Shown in pieces: positions 23,624 to 33,273 of a DNA stretch of 64,000 bases (position 1 is the first letter of the stretch; the number at the start of each line of letters is the position of its first letter). The notes below the pieces were generated by a model that saw only the letters and a list, made by a program, of their open reading frames with translations, had not been told where the DNA came from and ran no database searches. Origin of the DNA: UBA5794 sp963714375 (lineage in GTDB: Bacteria > Actinomycetota > Acidimicrobiia > Spongiisociales > UBA5794); contig CAVQOG010000003.1 in assembly GCA_963714375.1 (NCBI GenBank), positions 1-64,000 on the forward strand. Direction: 5' to 3'. The translations under genes and the position numbers were made by a program.

Positions 23624-26600
23624 TTACAGCTCCGGCAACACGAGTGCGGTGTCGAAACGACGTCGGATTTCGGCGAAGCGGTCGGCCGAGGGCACCTCGT
23701 CCTCGTCGAAGGAAGCGAGAGCGGTCTTTTGTGCCTCGTAGTCGATGTTGGTGATCCCTGCCTTGGATTGGAGCATCCGCCATGCCTTACGCCGCTCGAC
23801 GCAGAACAGGACGAGTTGCCGTGAAATCGACATCACCCGCACGTTGCCCTCGGCATCTTCGGTCTCGATGTAAACGCCGAAGTCCGGGACGTAGGAGCGA
23901 TGTGTCGGATCGAGAACTCGCCGCGCCACAACATCGCGTTGGTTCACAAGGAGGAGCATGTCGTCCAGATGGACGAGACCGTCAGCGGATCCAACGGGCT
24001 TGAGATGCCTGCGGAACCTGGCCTCGGTCGCTGCAAAGTGTGCAACCGTGTACTGGAAGGTACGGTCCGTCAACTTCGATGTGATGTGGGTCCAATCCCG
24101 ATCCCGGTTTGCGTTCCCTGATACGTCAAGCGTTTCCTGATACGTCTCTCCGAGCTGCGGATCCAATACGAACTGGGGCATGCCGCGAGAGTCTCGGATC
24201 AACCCAGCCTGCTGCGTCGAGACATCGTCGGCCACACCGTGCTCAGGCTGACACGTCGTGTACGACTGGATGAATGCCGTCCCGCGGTAGTCCAAGGCAT
24301 CGAGAATCGATTTGTAGAACTGGGCCGTGTTCGCCAAGGACACCTGGGCGACGAACGCCGACCCGTGACCCGAGATGAACGTCTCCGCTACACCCTTCTT
24401 CTCGGTCATCTTCCCCTCCGAGGCGACACCGAACTGGTTCATGTCTCCCCCGCCTGGCATCGGGGTCGAATCCGAGTTCTGGCCCCCGGTGTTGGAATAC
24501 ACCTGTGTGTCGAGCATGAGGAGCTTCACGTTCGGACGGTTCTGGAGCACGACCTTGGACACGTTCTGGTATCCGATGTCACCCATGCCTCCGTCGCCGC
24601 CGATTGCCCAAGCCTTGGGGAGTTCCCGGATCTCACGTTCGGTCATCGTGTTGTCCGTCATGTGCGTGAGTTCGAAATAGTCAGCTTCGGAGATCCCGAC
24701 ACCAAGCACCAGGATGTCAGCAAGCCGCTCGGGAATCACCGACCGCCGCGCATGGTCCACGATGAAGCTCTCACCGAGTAGCCATGTGACGGTGGCACCA
24801 TCCTGGAACAGTGAGTTCATCCACGGATAGGGGTGCGGATTGTTCGGTGGCGTCGATCCATACACCGTGTTGCACCCCGTGTGGGCACCCATCGCCATCA
24901 CCGACATGCCGTTGGGAACCGTCCCATCGATTGCCTGGAGGTCGCGGTGGTTGAAGGCGTCCTGGCGCATCGCTACGACAAGTGCTTCAACGATCTGCTC
25001 GTCGGTGATGGTGCCATGGGTGGCAATGCGGCTTGCGGTGTCCTCGATGGTCTCTCCGCCGAGACCCAGGATTGAATGGGCAACGAGCATCCTGAGACGT
25101 TCATACGACTCGACATCGAGCTCGCGAACCTCACCGAGCATCTTGAGCCCGTGCTCTTCAAGATCGAGTGCCTTGAGATCGAGCCGGTCAGCCTTTGCGT
25201 GGTACAGCGGGCGCATGTAGGCCTCGGTGAGTGATGCAACGGCGTGGAGCACGCTCTTTTCGCCGCAGCCTGCGCAGGCACCGTCTCCGCTGACAAGTGC
25301 CTCGTAGTTCGACCTCACCATGAGGTGGTTCTTGAGATGGGCTGCTGCGGACTCCATCGGGTCATCGGTGTCAAACCGGCCCAAGTACTTGGCAGGTGTA
25401 TCAGGGAGCATGTCGATGAAGTTGATCCCCGACATGTGGTCTGCATTGATCGTTGGAGTCTCTTGTGCCATTTCGAGTGCTTCCCACGGGCATTCGAGCA
25501 CGCACTCGGCACATCCCTTGCACAGATCCGACACCATGATCGCAAACAGGCCGCCCGAACCGGTTTCGGTGCGTTCAAGGGACCGGAACAGGTGCGACGT
25601 CTTGGTGTATGCAAACGGAACTCGTTCGAAGAGTTCCATGAACTCCTCTTTGGCAACGTCACCAACGGTCTCGATGAGCGCCACATGCTTGCGCAGGATG
25701 TCCACGAACGGAACGAGTTCCTTTGCCTTTGCCGCTGCAAGCATCTCAACGCGAATGGCGACCTCAAGATCGGGAAGTGCCTCGACCATCTTCGCCCGTT
25801 CATCAAGGTCGAGGATGTAGGCACGGGCAGCGGTTCCGAGCACGACATCAAAGTCCTGCGCCACATTCGGGAGCGCGGTGTCTGGACATGCGGTAATGCA
25901 ATCCATGCACGCCGTGCAGTTCTCAGCGATCCACAACGGTGTCTCGCGACGCGCGACATACTTGCTTGCCGTCCGACCAGTCCCTGCCGCCATCATCGAA
26001 ACCGACGCCAAAGGGGTCGCGGGCTGGTTGTAGCCAAGACCCGCCTTGAATTCCTTGTTGAATGTGGATGCAAGTGTGAGCGGAATTCGCGTGACCTGAC
26101 TCGCGGGCTGTTCTGGGACGGGAATGTCGACACTGCACGATCCGCAAGCGGTGAGCGCTGACAATCGCATGGATGAGCGGTCGGCAGCGTCGAGATCGCC
26201 GTACGCCACGTCGCGCACTTCGTCGAATCCTGCGGTCATGACGGTCATGTTCGATTCGACAACAGCATCACCGAAGCGTCCGAACTTCTTCTTGTACTGG
26301 TTGTGTACGAGCTCGCGGAACCGCGCATCCGACACGTCGTATTCCTCGAGAATCCCTGACACGGCGAAGAAGGCACCAAGAAATGCGTTGCCTTGCATAC
26401 GCAGCTGGAGGTCGGAACGGTTGGTTGCCTCGCGTGCGATACGGAATCCCGCAAGCGTGACAATCCTGATCTTCTTGTCAATGATCTCCTGCCGGTACTT
26501 GGGAGGGATACGTTCCCAAACGGTCTCGGCATCCTCCTCGGATTCCCAAACGAACGTGCCGCCCTCATTGAGCCCGACGAGTGGGTTGGTGTGCGTGAAG

Positions 26601-28285
26601 ATCTTTGGGTCGCAACACAACACGACATCAACGTGATGGAGGTCGCAGTTCGGGTGAATCCGCTTCGGAGCGGCGACAAGAAAGTACGACGTCGGCGCAC
26701 CCTTCTTCTCCGACCCGTACTTCGGGTTCGCCGAGACATGGATGACCTCTTCGAGTCGACCGAATTCGTCGGTCTCGGTCTGGTGTTCGAGCAAGTCATC
26801 GCCGATGGCGCCGATGACTTCCGAGAGGTTTTTGCCCGTTGTGATCATCCCCCAACCACCGATCGAGTGGAACCGGACCGCAATGGCACCTTCGGGAAGC
26901 AGTGACGGGGTGCGGTCTCCTGCGACGGCGTATGGATGGTCAATTCCGAGCGTGAAGTACGTTTCACCGTCGGCGACGGTCCTCCCGTCCTGTCTGGCCC
27001 GAAGGCCCACGGCGTACTCGTAGGCGCCGATGATCGCTTCGGGGCGGAAGTCCCGCGATCCGAGTCCATAGGAACCAGAGAGGATCAGCGGTGTGTTCTT
27101 GTCGGTGAGTCCCTCGATGTGGGAATCGAAACCGATGAAACCGACCTCAAGTGCCTTGTTCAACGATGAACGGATCTCGCGTGTCAGTTGGTTGTCGGCG
27201 GACATCCCATCGTCGGCTCGCTCCAGGATGATGACTCTCCGCTTCCCTGCGAGAGCTTTGACGATCGCCGCCTCCGGGAACGGTCTCAGCACGTTGATAT
27301 GAATTGAGCCGACACTTGCATCATCCTCGGAACGCAGATAATCAACGACAGCTTCGATGTTCTCTGCGGCCGAACCCAGTGAGACAAACACGGTCTCGGC
27401 ATCATCGGTCTTGTACTCAGTGACGAAGCCGTAGTGACGTCCTGTCAGTTCTTCCCATTCGGCATACGCTGCATCGAGGAACGGCAGGACGTCCTCTGAG
27501 AAGTTGTTCCTGCGAGCAACGACGCCGTTCATGTAGTGCTCTTGGTTCTGAACGGGACCAAGAAGCATGGGATTCGTAAGGTCCATCATGATGGGGACGC
27601 GGCGTCGCGTCGGGCCGAACAGCTCTCGCTGTGCCTCGGTCGGGGTCTCGATGATGTCGTCGTGGGCCCCGAGGTATTCGCGCAGCAGATCTGCCTCGTG
27701 CTTATAGAACGTACGCTCAAGGTGCGATGTCAGGAATCCATCTTGGATGTTCATGCCGGGGTTCAACGACAGCTCAGCGACCTTGCGCAGGATCACCGCT
27801 TGGTCTGCAGCCTGCTGTGCATCCTTTGCGAACAGCATGATCCAGCCGGTGTCCATGGCGGCGTAGACATCGTCATGTCCACAGTGGACGTTGAGGGCGT
27901 GCTTGGTGAGTGCCCGTGCCGCGATCTCGACCACCATTGTCGAAAGCTTCCCCGGTGCGTGGTAATACTGCTCGAGCCCATAGACGACACCCTGACCAGA
28001 GGTGAAGTTGACCGTCCGGTGACCGGTCATCGAGTAGGCAATCGCTCCGCCCTGGGCAGCATGCTCCCCCTCAGCCTCGATAGCGATCTTCGCGTTCCCA
28101 AAGACATCGAGAATGCCTTCGGCGAACGACAGTTGGTAGTTCTCGCCCATCTCCGTTGATGGGGTGATCGGATAGAAGACACCGGCCTGGGTGATGCGGG
28201 CTTCGGTGTGATAGGCGACGAGTTGGTTGCCGTTGGTGGTGACCCGAATTCCTGGGTACTTCGGCGTTGCCATCTTCGGCCTCAT
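23624..28285 (-). CDS. nifJ: Pyruvate:ferredoxin (flavodoxin) oxidoreductase, extended single-chain form
   Basis: This single polypeptide of 1553 residues fuses all parts of a 2-oxoacid:ferredoxin oxidoreductase: the pyruvate-binding domain (PITPSTEMGE near residue 38), the gamma domain (GGWGMITTGKNL near 470), two 4Fe-4S motifs (CTACMDCITACP near 788 and CKGCAECVLECP near 922) and the thiamine diphosphate domain (GDGGMGDIGYQN near 1228, ACAGCGEK near 1005). It would split pyruvate and CoA to acetyl-CoA, CO2 and reduced ferredoxin, or the reverse. NifJ is usually near 1170-1200 residues, so about 350 are extra. The ATG at 28285 has a GAGGAGAG site very close; the ATG at 28273 is an alternative. 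Confidence 0.93.
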   Translation of the reverse strand: MRPKMATPKYPGIRVTTNGNQLVAYHTEARITQAGVFYPITPSTEMGENYQLSFAEGILDVFGNAKIAIEAEGEHAAQGGAIAYSMTGHRTVNFTSGQGVVYGLEQYYHAPGKLSTMVVEIAARALTKHALNVHCGHDDVYAAMDTGWIMLFAKDAQQAADQAVILRKVAELSLNPGMNIQDGFLTSHLERTFYKHEADLLREYLGAHDDIIETPTEAQRELFGPTRRRVPIMMDLTNPMLLGPVQNQEHYMNGVVARRNNFSEDVLPFLDAAYAEWEELTGRHYGFVTEYKTDDAETVFVSLGSAAENIEAVVDYLRSEDDASVGSIHINVLRPFPEAAIVKALAGKRRVIILERADDGMSADNQLTREIRSSLNKALEVGFIGFDSHIEGLTDKNTPLILSGSYGLGSRDFRPEAIIGAYEYAVGLRARQDGRTVADGETYFTLGIDHPYAVAGDRTPSLLPEGAIAVRFHSIGGWGMITTGKNLSEVIGAIGDDLLEHQTETDEFGRLEEVIHVSANPKYGSEKKGAPTSYFLVAAPKRIHPNCDLHHVDVVLCCDPKIFTHTNPLVGLNEGGTFVWESEEDAETVWERIPPKYRQEIIDKKIRIVTLAGFRIAREATNRSDLQLRMQGNAFLGAFFAVSGILEEYDVSDARFRELVHNQYKKKFGRFGDAVVESNMTVMTAGFDEVRDVAYGDLDAADRSSMRLSALTACGSCSVDIPVPEQPASQVTRIPLTLASTFNKEFKAGLGYNQPATPLASVSMMAAGTGRTASKYVARRETPLWIAENCTACMDCITACPDTALPNVAQDFDVVLGTAARAYILDLDERAKMVEALPDLEVAIRVEMLAAAKAKELVPFVDILRKHVALIETVGDVAKEEFMELFERVPFAYTKTSHLFRSLERTETGSGGLFAIMVSDLCKGCAECVLECPWEALEMAQETPTINADHMSGINFIDMLPDTPAKYLGRFDTDDPMESAAAHLKNHLMVRSNYEALVSGDGACAGCGEKSVLHAVASLTEAYMRPLYHAKADRLDLKALDLEEHGLKMLGEVRELDVESYERLRMLVAHSILGLGGETIEDTASRIATHGTITDEQIVEALVVAMRQDAFNHRDLQAIDGTVPNGMSVMAMGAHTGCNTVYGSTPPNNPHPYPWMNSLFQDGATVTWLLGESFIVDHARRSVIPERLADILVLGVGISEADYFELTHMTDNTMTEREIRELPKAWAIGGDGGMGDIGYQNVSKVVLQNRPNVKLLMLDTQVYSNTGGQNSDSTPMPGGGDMNQFGVASEGKMTEKKGVAETFISGHGSAFVAQVSLANTAQFYKSILDALDYRGTAFIQSYTTCQPEHGVADDVSTQQAGLIRDSRGMPQFVLDPQLGETYQETLDVSGNANRDRDWTHITSKLTDRTFQYTVAHFAATEARFRRHLKPVGSADGLVHLDDMLLLVNQRDVVARRVLDPTHRSYVPDFGVYIETEDAEGNVRVMSISRQLVLFCVERRKAWRMLQSKAGITNIDYEAQKTALASFDEDEVPSADRFAEIRRRFDTALVLPEL

Positions 28286-28363
28286 CTCTCCTCAACATGC
28301 GCGATTCTTACGTCCTGAAGCCTAGTTGGAGGAATGATCTGTCGAACCGCTTGGCAGCCTTCA

Positions 28364-29347
28364 TCAGCCTGGCTCATCGATCGCGAGATATCCAGTGATC
28401 GCTCGCCGCATCCGCAAACCTGCATCGATGAACCACTCGATGTAGTCCCCGTGCTCGTCGGTGCGCGAGATGTATCCGTCACGGTATTCAGCAATTCGAA
28501 CTGCCCGACGTTCCCTGCCGGGATCTTCGAATTCGAGCCGGCGCCCGTACGTCGATTCGATCCCTTCCCGTTCAGCCATCAGTTCGTGGAGCAGGTCGAT
28601 GTTGGCGTCGCGAGAGCCGCGGTTGATGTACAGCTCGTGGCGCAAAAGCCGATTGCGTGCGAAGGACGCGCTCAAAGATGCACCCCTGATCGGTGAGGTC
28701 GTGGCGAAAGAGCTCCTGGGCTCCGGGGTTCGCCCTTGCACCCAATCGAGGCCGCGATTGGTGATCTTCGTCACGTACTCCGACCAGAACTCGAGATATG
28801 CACTCGTACGAAGCTGTCGGATCGCAGAATCGGGCGATGAGCCTTGCGGTGTGGGATGTTTTCTCTGTGGGTTGTCCGCTGCAAGGTCGCGTGCGAGGGC
28901 AACAATCGTTGCCGCGTCTTGCGGAGACATCGTTGGCACGAGCACGCGCAGTTCGGCGAGCGCCCCCGACGGGCTGAGTCCCTTGGGTCGCTCGCTCGAG
29001 ACATCAGCCAGACTCCATGGTGGTGATGGTGGTGGGGCGCCACCATCGACTTCTGACTGGTGCGAAACGTTGCCCGGCGTTCTACCGAAGCCGTCGGGGC
29101 GGCCGAGTGTCCCGTTGACATATTCGAGGAAATCGGTAGCCGATACGCCGAGAGCGCCGGTGATTGCGAATTCAAGTCGCGGGCTCGGCAGCTTGTGACC
29201 AGACTCAATGGCCGAAAGGTATGAATACGAGATCCCCGCAGACTCTGCGAGGCTCCGTCTGTCGAGATGTCGTGTGTACCTCAAGGCAATCACAGCTTCA
29301 CCATAGGCGGCCAGAAATGCGGGATCGCTGCGTGGATCGTGTTGCAC
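28364..29347 (-). CDS. HTH-XRE regulator with DUF4268 C-terminus
   Basis: The 327-residue protein begins with an XRE-type helix-turn-helix (about residues 15-75, with RSLAESAGISYSYLSAIESGHK), followed by a Pro-rich linker and a C-terminal DUF4268 domain (about 215-320, with RHELYINRGSRDANIDLLHEL). DUF4268 occurs in proteins with nuclease or restriction-like relatives, and its role is unknown. The only reasonable start in frame is the GTG at 29345-29347; an AAGGAG lies 14 bases upstream. It is divergent from the aminotransferase gene at 29544 and may regulate it. Confidence 0.82.
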   Translation of the reverse strand: MQHDPRSDPAFLAAYGEAVIALRYTRHLDRRSLAESAGISYSYLSAIESGHKLPSPRLEFAITGALGVSATDFLEYVNGTLGRPDGFGRTPGNVSHQSEVDGGAPPPSPPWSLADVSSERPKGLSPSGALAELRVLVPTMSPQDAATIVALARDLAADNPQRKHPTPQGSSPDSAIRQLRTSAYLEFWSEYVTKITNRGLDWVQGRTPEPRSSFATTSPIRGASLSASFARNRLLRHELYINRGSRDANIDLLHELMAEREGIESTYGRRLEFEDPGRERRAVRIAEYRDGYISRTDEHGDYIEWFIDAGLRMRRAITGYLAIDEPG

Positions 29348-29543
29348 CCTGCCATCATAGTCTCCTTGAATACTCCTTCTGTCGTTACTCCACCTGGAGT
29401 ACCTCCTTCTCCGACAAACGCTGGAGGCCGAAGCATCGCGACCACCGGGGAAGCCAGCCGGACGTCGCGCTGCTGGTAGCCAGGGGTAATGTGACGGGGG
29501 TGTCCGGAGGGGTATCCATGTGCCTCTATGAGAGGGGGTGAAC

Positions 29544-30875
29544 ATGTCCGAGGTCGATAGCGATGCAGCAGCTCTGAGGGCAGCAGCTGACGAGTACATG
29601 ATCCGCTATGGCGGCGACCGCTTCGACAACCTCTTCCGGACCGCCCGTGGAACAGTGGTGACCGATTCGGCCGGACGAGAGATACTCGACTTCACGTCTG
29701 GCCAAATGTGCGCCACGATCGGACACAATCACCCTGCAATCCTTGAGGCCATTGAACAGGCGAGCGCTAACGCCATCCATCTCTTCTCGGGCATGATCCC
29801 TGAGGTTGCAGCGGAACTGGCCGCAGCCCTGGCAAACGATTGGCTTCCCGAGCCAATCACCAAATCACTCCTCATAAGTACCGGTTCAGAGAGCAACGAG
29901 GCGGCTCTGCGGATGGCCAAACTCCACACAGGTGGCTATGAAGTCCTTGCCGTTGGCGGCTCCTGGCATGGTGTGACCGGTGCCGCTGCCTCGGCATCGT
30001 TCGCTTCGGATCGACGGGGCTACGGGCCGACGGTTCCAGGTGTATTCGTCATTCCTGAACCGAATTCGTATCGGCCACTTCTGCCTGGTGCAACCGAAGA
30101 TGAGCGTGCCCTCGCGTGTCTCGAGTTCGGATTGTCCATGTATGACGCACAGTCCCGGGGTGCGCCGGCGGCGATCATCGTTGAACCCGTCATCAGCGCC
30201 GGCGGCGTACTTGTTCCCCCCAAGGTGTTCATGGAGGGTCTGCGGAAAGCTGCCGACGAACGGGGAATGCTGCTCATTTTCGACGAAGCACAGACGGCCT
30301 TCGGGCGAGTTGGGGCAAGGACTGCTTCGGAACATTTCGGCGTCACCCCTGACCTGCTCGCGACATCCAAGACCCTTGGCGGCGGGATGGCCCTGGCAGC
30401 ACTGAGCACGACTGCTGCCATTGAGGAGTCAGCACACGAAAAGGGATTCACCTACTACACGAGCCACGTGTCGGACCCTCTCCCAGCGAGGATTGGGCTT
30501 GCCGTCCTCGAAACGCTCAAGAAGGAGCAGCTCATCGACGCCGCCATCGAAAAGGGTGAGTATCTGCGCTCTGGCCTTGAGGAACTGATGCAGCGGTACG
30601 AGCCGATAGGAGACGTGCGTGGACTCGGTCTACTGATCGGCGTTGAACTCGTAACCGATCGCGACTCGAAGAATCCTGACCACGAATTGGGCGCGGCGAC
30701 AACCGCCCGCTGTTTCGATCTCGGCTTGTCGATGAACATCCGGAGGCGCAAGGAACGAGGATCAGTGTGGAGGATTGCACCACCGCTCACCGTTTCGTAC
30801 GACGAAATGGATCGCGCCCTGTCGATCCTGGACCACGCGCTGAAAGAATCGCTCGACGCGCGGGCTCGCGGCTGA
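29544..30875 (+). CDS. Class III PLP enzyme, 2,2-dialkylglycine decarboxylase-like
   Basis: The 443-residue PLP protein resembles 2,2-dialkylglycine decarboxylase closely: DFTSGQMCATIGHNHP near residue 50, LFSGM near 75, STGSESNEAALRMAK near 113, GSWHGVTGAAASA near 140, DEAQTAFGRVG near 245, and the PLP Lys in TSKTLGGGMALAA near 272. That enzyme couples decarboxylation of dialkyl amino acids such as aminoisobutyrate to transamination with pyruvate. The true substrate is not certain. GAGAGGGGG precedes the ATG at 29544; a GTG two codons earlier is the alternative start. Confidence 0.85.
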   Translation: MSEVDSDAAALRAAADEYMIRYGGDRFDNLFRTARGTVVTDSAGREILDFTSGQMCATIGHNHPAILEAIEQASANAIHLFSGMIPEVAAELAAALANDWLPEPITKSLLISTGSESNEAALRMAKLHTGGYEVLAVGGSWHGVTGAAASASFASDRRGYGPTVPGVFVIPEPNSYRPLLPGATEDERALACLEFGLSMYDAQSRGAPAAIIVEPVISAGGVLVPPKVFMEGLRKAADERGMLLIFDEAQTAFGRVGARTASEHFGVTPDLLATSKTLGGGMALAALSTTAAIEESAHEKGFTYYTSHVSDPLPARIGLAVLETLKKEQLIDAAIEKGEYLRSGLEELMQRYEPIGDVRGLGLLIGVELVTDRDSKNPDHELGAATTARCFDLGLSMNIRRRKERGSVWRIAPPLTVSYDEMDRALSILDHALKESLDARARG

Positions 30876-30878
30876 GCC

Positions 30879-31445
30879 TCAGCCAGTGGCCTCAGATTTG
30901 AGAATCACCGGTCCACGCCTCGAGGATTTGAGCCCCTGTTTGTCTGCATAAAACACACGAGCAGCGTCCATCCAGGCGTGCGGGTCTCCGTCGATCTTGC
31001 GTGCTGGCCCAAACCCCGTCGTCTTTGTCGCTGCATCGACAAAGCCCATGTACACGGGAACGTCCAAGGCGTCCGCGATACGCCAGAAGCCGGACTTCCA
31101 GACTTTCGCCTTGCCGCGGGTCCCTTCCGGAGTAATCACGAGCAGGACCTCATCGTTTTCCTGGAAGTAGCGCGAAACCGACTCCACCATGGATCGGGGT
31201 CGTGATCTGTCCACGGGGATACCACCCCAACGATGCATGAAGAATCCGAGCGGGCCCTTGAAGAGCGTGTCCTTGCCGAGGAAACCGACCTTGATCTTGA
31301 AGTGGCGGGCGATCGCGATGAAGACGAGGAAGTCCCAATTCGATGTGTGCGGGGCGGCAACGATGACAGCCTTTGGCACGTCTGGCGGTGGTCCGACGAA
31401 CCTCCACCCACGCATCAGCAAGTACCACCGGGAGATATAGCTCAT
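30879..31445 (-). CDS. 1-acyl-glycerol-3-phosphate acyltransferase-like protein
   Basis: The 188-residue protein is a PlsC-family acyltransferase. The catalytic H-x4-D motif appears as HTSNWD near residue 33, the substrate motif GIPVDRS follows near 75, and PEGTRGK near 106. It likely transfers an acyl group to a lysophospholipid. TAGCGT at 31453-31458 stands 7 bases before the ATG, as in other leaderless genes here. Its stop faces that of the dialkylglycine decarboxylase gene with 3 bases between. Confidence 0.9.
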   Translation of the reverse strand: MSYISRWYLLMRGWRFVGPPPDVPKAVIVAAPHTSNWDFLVFIAIARHFKIKVGFLGKDTLFKGPLGFFMHRWGGIPVDRSRPRSMVESVSRYFQENDEVLLVITPEGTRGKAKVWKSGFWRIADALDVPVYMGFVDAATKTTGFGPARKIDGDPHAWMDAARVFYADKQGLKSSRRGPVILKSEATG

Positions 31446-31470
31446 GTTCCGAACGCTACCGCGTTCGGAA

Positions 31471-31550
31471 GCTCTCAGCTTTCAGCTCACAGCCCATCGG
31501 TCATCGGTCATCGGTCATCGGTCATCGGCAATCGGCAATCGGCAGTCGCT
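31471..31550. repeat. AGCTTTCAGCTCACAG-like and ATCGGTC tandem repeats
   Basis: A stretch with AGCTCTCAGCTTTCAGCTCA is followed by at least six copies of the 7-base unit ATCGGTC or ATCGGCA. It lies in the divergent gap between the acyltransferase gene and the class V aminotransferase gene. Related sequences occur at 35540 and 58200. Confidence 0.8.
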
Positions 31551-31577
31551 ACCTTTCGGGCAACGAACGGAGAACCA

Positions 31578-32792
31578 ATGGCAATGGATATCGAACAGGT
31601 GAGGGCTGGCTTTCCGGCATTGGCAAGAAAGGTGAACGGTACGACGGCCGCGTACCTTGATGGGCCAGGGGGAACGCAGGTACATGAGTCCGTAATTTCG
31701 GAGATCAGCGGGGTGATGGAGCGTGGTGGAGCCAACACCCACGGACCGTTTGTGACCTCGATTGAGACCGGGGCCGTCGTTGACGAGGCGCGAGCGGCTG
31801 TTGCGGATCTGTTCGGTTCCGATCCCGACGAGGTCGTGTTTGGCCAGAACATGACATCGCTCACCTACGCGATCTCGCGAGCTCTTGCCTGCACCTGGAC
31901 ATCTGACGCAAATATCGTCGTCACCAGGCTCGATCACGATGCCAATGTGGCGACGTGGCTCCAGGCTGCAGAATCAGCTGGTGTCGAGGTCCGCTTCGTT
32001 GACTTCGATCCGGCAGACGGATGCAGCCTCGACCTCACATCACTTGCCGCTTCCCTGGATGAGAACACGGCACTTGTCGCTTTCACACACGCATCAAATG
32101 CCACGGGAACCATCACACCGGTCAAGAGCATTGTCGACATGGCGCATGCTGTCGGTGCACTTACGTACGTCGACGCCGTCCACTACGCACCGCACGGTCT
32201 CATCGATGTAAAGAATTCGGGAACAGATTTTCTCGCGTGCTCGGCCTACAAGTGGTTCGGGCCACACACCGGGATCATGTATGGACGGCGAGAGCTCCTC
32301 GAATCGGTGACTCCCTTCAAACTACGACCGTCCCCAAATACCTCCCCAGACCGTTGGGAAACCGGAACACAGTCCTTCGAATCGCTCGCCGGGGTCACCG
32401 CCGCGATCAACTACATCGCATCACACGGGACCGGAACGACGCGACGGGACCGACTCATCGACGCCTTTGCGACGATCAACGCATACGAGGCAACGATTTC
32501 AGAGCGATTCCTCTCCGGACTTGCCGAGATGCCTTCGGTGAAGCTGTTCGGCAAGACAGGATCTCATGAACGCACCCCAACATTCGCCATCGACATCGAC
32601 GGGGTTGAACCAGACATTGTTGCCGAACGCCTCGGCGAGCAAGGCATCTTCGTCTGGTCAGGCAATTACTACGCCTACGAGGTCATGGGACGACTCGGCA
32701 AACCGGACGGCCTCGTCCGCATCGGGTTCATCCACTACAACACGACCGAAGAGGTGGATCGAACCCTCGCCGCCATCCAGGCGTTGACCTGA
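31578..32792 (+). CDS. Cysteine desulfurase-like class V aminotransferase
   Basis: The 404-residue PLP enzyme is of the type that NCBI names cysteine desulfurase-like protein. It has YLDGPGGTQVH near residue 24, THASNATGTITPV near 178, YVDAVHYAPHG near 201, and the PLP Lys in CSAYKWFGPHTG near 224. The SufS/NifS active-site Cys loop is not recognisable, so desulfurase activity is uncertain. I chose the ATG at 31578, preceded by GGAGAA; the longer frame from 31233 runs through the divergent acyltransferase and the repeats. Confidence 0.85.
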   Translation: MAMDIEQVRAGFPALARKVNGTTAAYLDGPGGTQVHESVISEISGVMERGGANTHGPFVTSIETGAVVDEARAAVADLFGSDPDEVVFGQNMTSLTYAISRALACTWTSDANIVVTRLDHDANVATWLQAAESAGVEVRFVDFDPADGCSLDLTSLAASLDENTALVAFTHASNATGTITPVKSIVDMAHAVGALTYVDAVHYAPHGLIDVKNSGTDFLACSAYKWFGPHTGIMYGRRELLESVTPFKLRPSPNTSPDRWETGTQSFESLAGVTAAINYIASHGTGTTRRDRLIDAFATINAYEATISERFLSGLAEMPSVKLFGKTGSHERTPTFAIDIDGVEPDIVAERLGEQGIFVWSGNYYAYEVMGRLGKPDGLVRIGFIHYNTTEEVDRTLAAIQALT

Positions 32793-32857
32793 TCGCGGCC
32801 GGTTCCCCGACCGTAGAACTTCGCTAGCGTCTGACCAATCACATCGAAAGGAAACAC

Positions 32858-33172
32858 ATGTTTCTCGTGCGCCGCATCTACGACGTTGAGCCAGGCAAGG
32901 CCCGGCAGGCAGCAACCATCATTGACAAGATCGGTAAGGCATACGAGGAGGCAGGAACCCGCTCGGCGAGCCGTGTCTATTTCAATTCGGGCACAACGCC
33001 GGGCGACAAGAACACCGTCGTCATGGAATGGACCGATGAGACGCTCGGAACCACCTACCGCGAGGACCGGATCCGGGTCGATACGAGCAGTCTTTCGAAC
33101 AGCCTCAGCGAGATTTCGCTGGGATCCCGCATCGAGTTCTGGGAATTGATAACCGAAGAGAAGTACATCTAG
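32858..33172 (+). CDS. Small conserved protein with dimeric ferredoxin-like fold
   Basis: This 104-residue protein (MFLVRRIYDVEPGKARQAATI at the start) looks like a NIPSNAP or antibiotic-monooxygenase-type alpha/beta barrel half: two beta-alpha-beta units, no Cys, many Arg. I cannot name a function. An AAAGGAAA site precedes the ATG, and TAGCGT about 30 bases upstream could be its -10. It is followed by the VanW gene about 100 bases on. Confidence 0.7.
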   Translation: MFLVRRIYDVEPGKARQAATIIDKIGKAYEEAGTRSASRVYFNSGTTPGDKNTVVMEWTDETLGTTYREDRIRVDTSSLSNSLSEISLGSRIEFWELITEEKYI

Positions 33173-33273
33173 CGGCCATTTCGGAACGTCGCCACCGCAA
33201 ACGAATGACCGCGCTCTAAAGCGGTCTGGTTCGTACAATCCATGAACCGCACAGGTAACCGGTCAGGAGAGTC

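Noticed and set aside
24239..24781. Plus-strand frames of up to 300 codons opposite nifJ (also 25244-26161)
   Set aside because: They are antisense shadows of a well-supported gene in GC-rich sequence.
31496..31550. ATCGGTC tandem units as a possible CRISPR array
   Set aside because: Units are 7 bases and contiguous, with no spacers and no cas genes.
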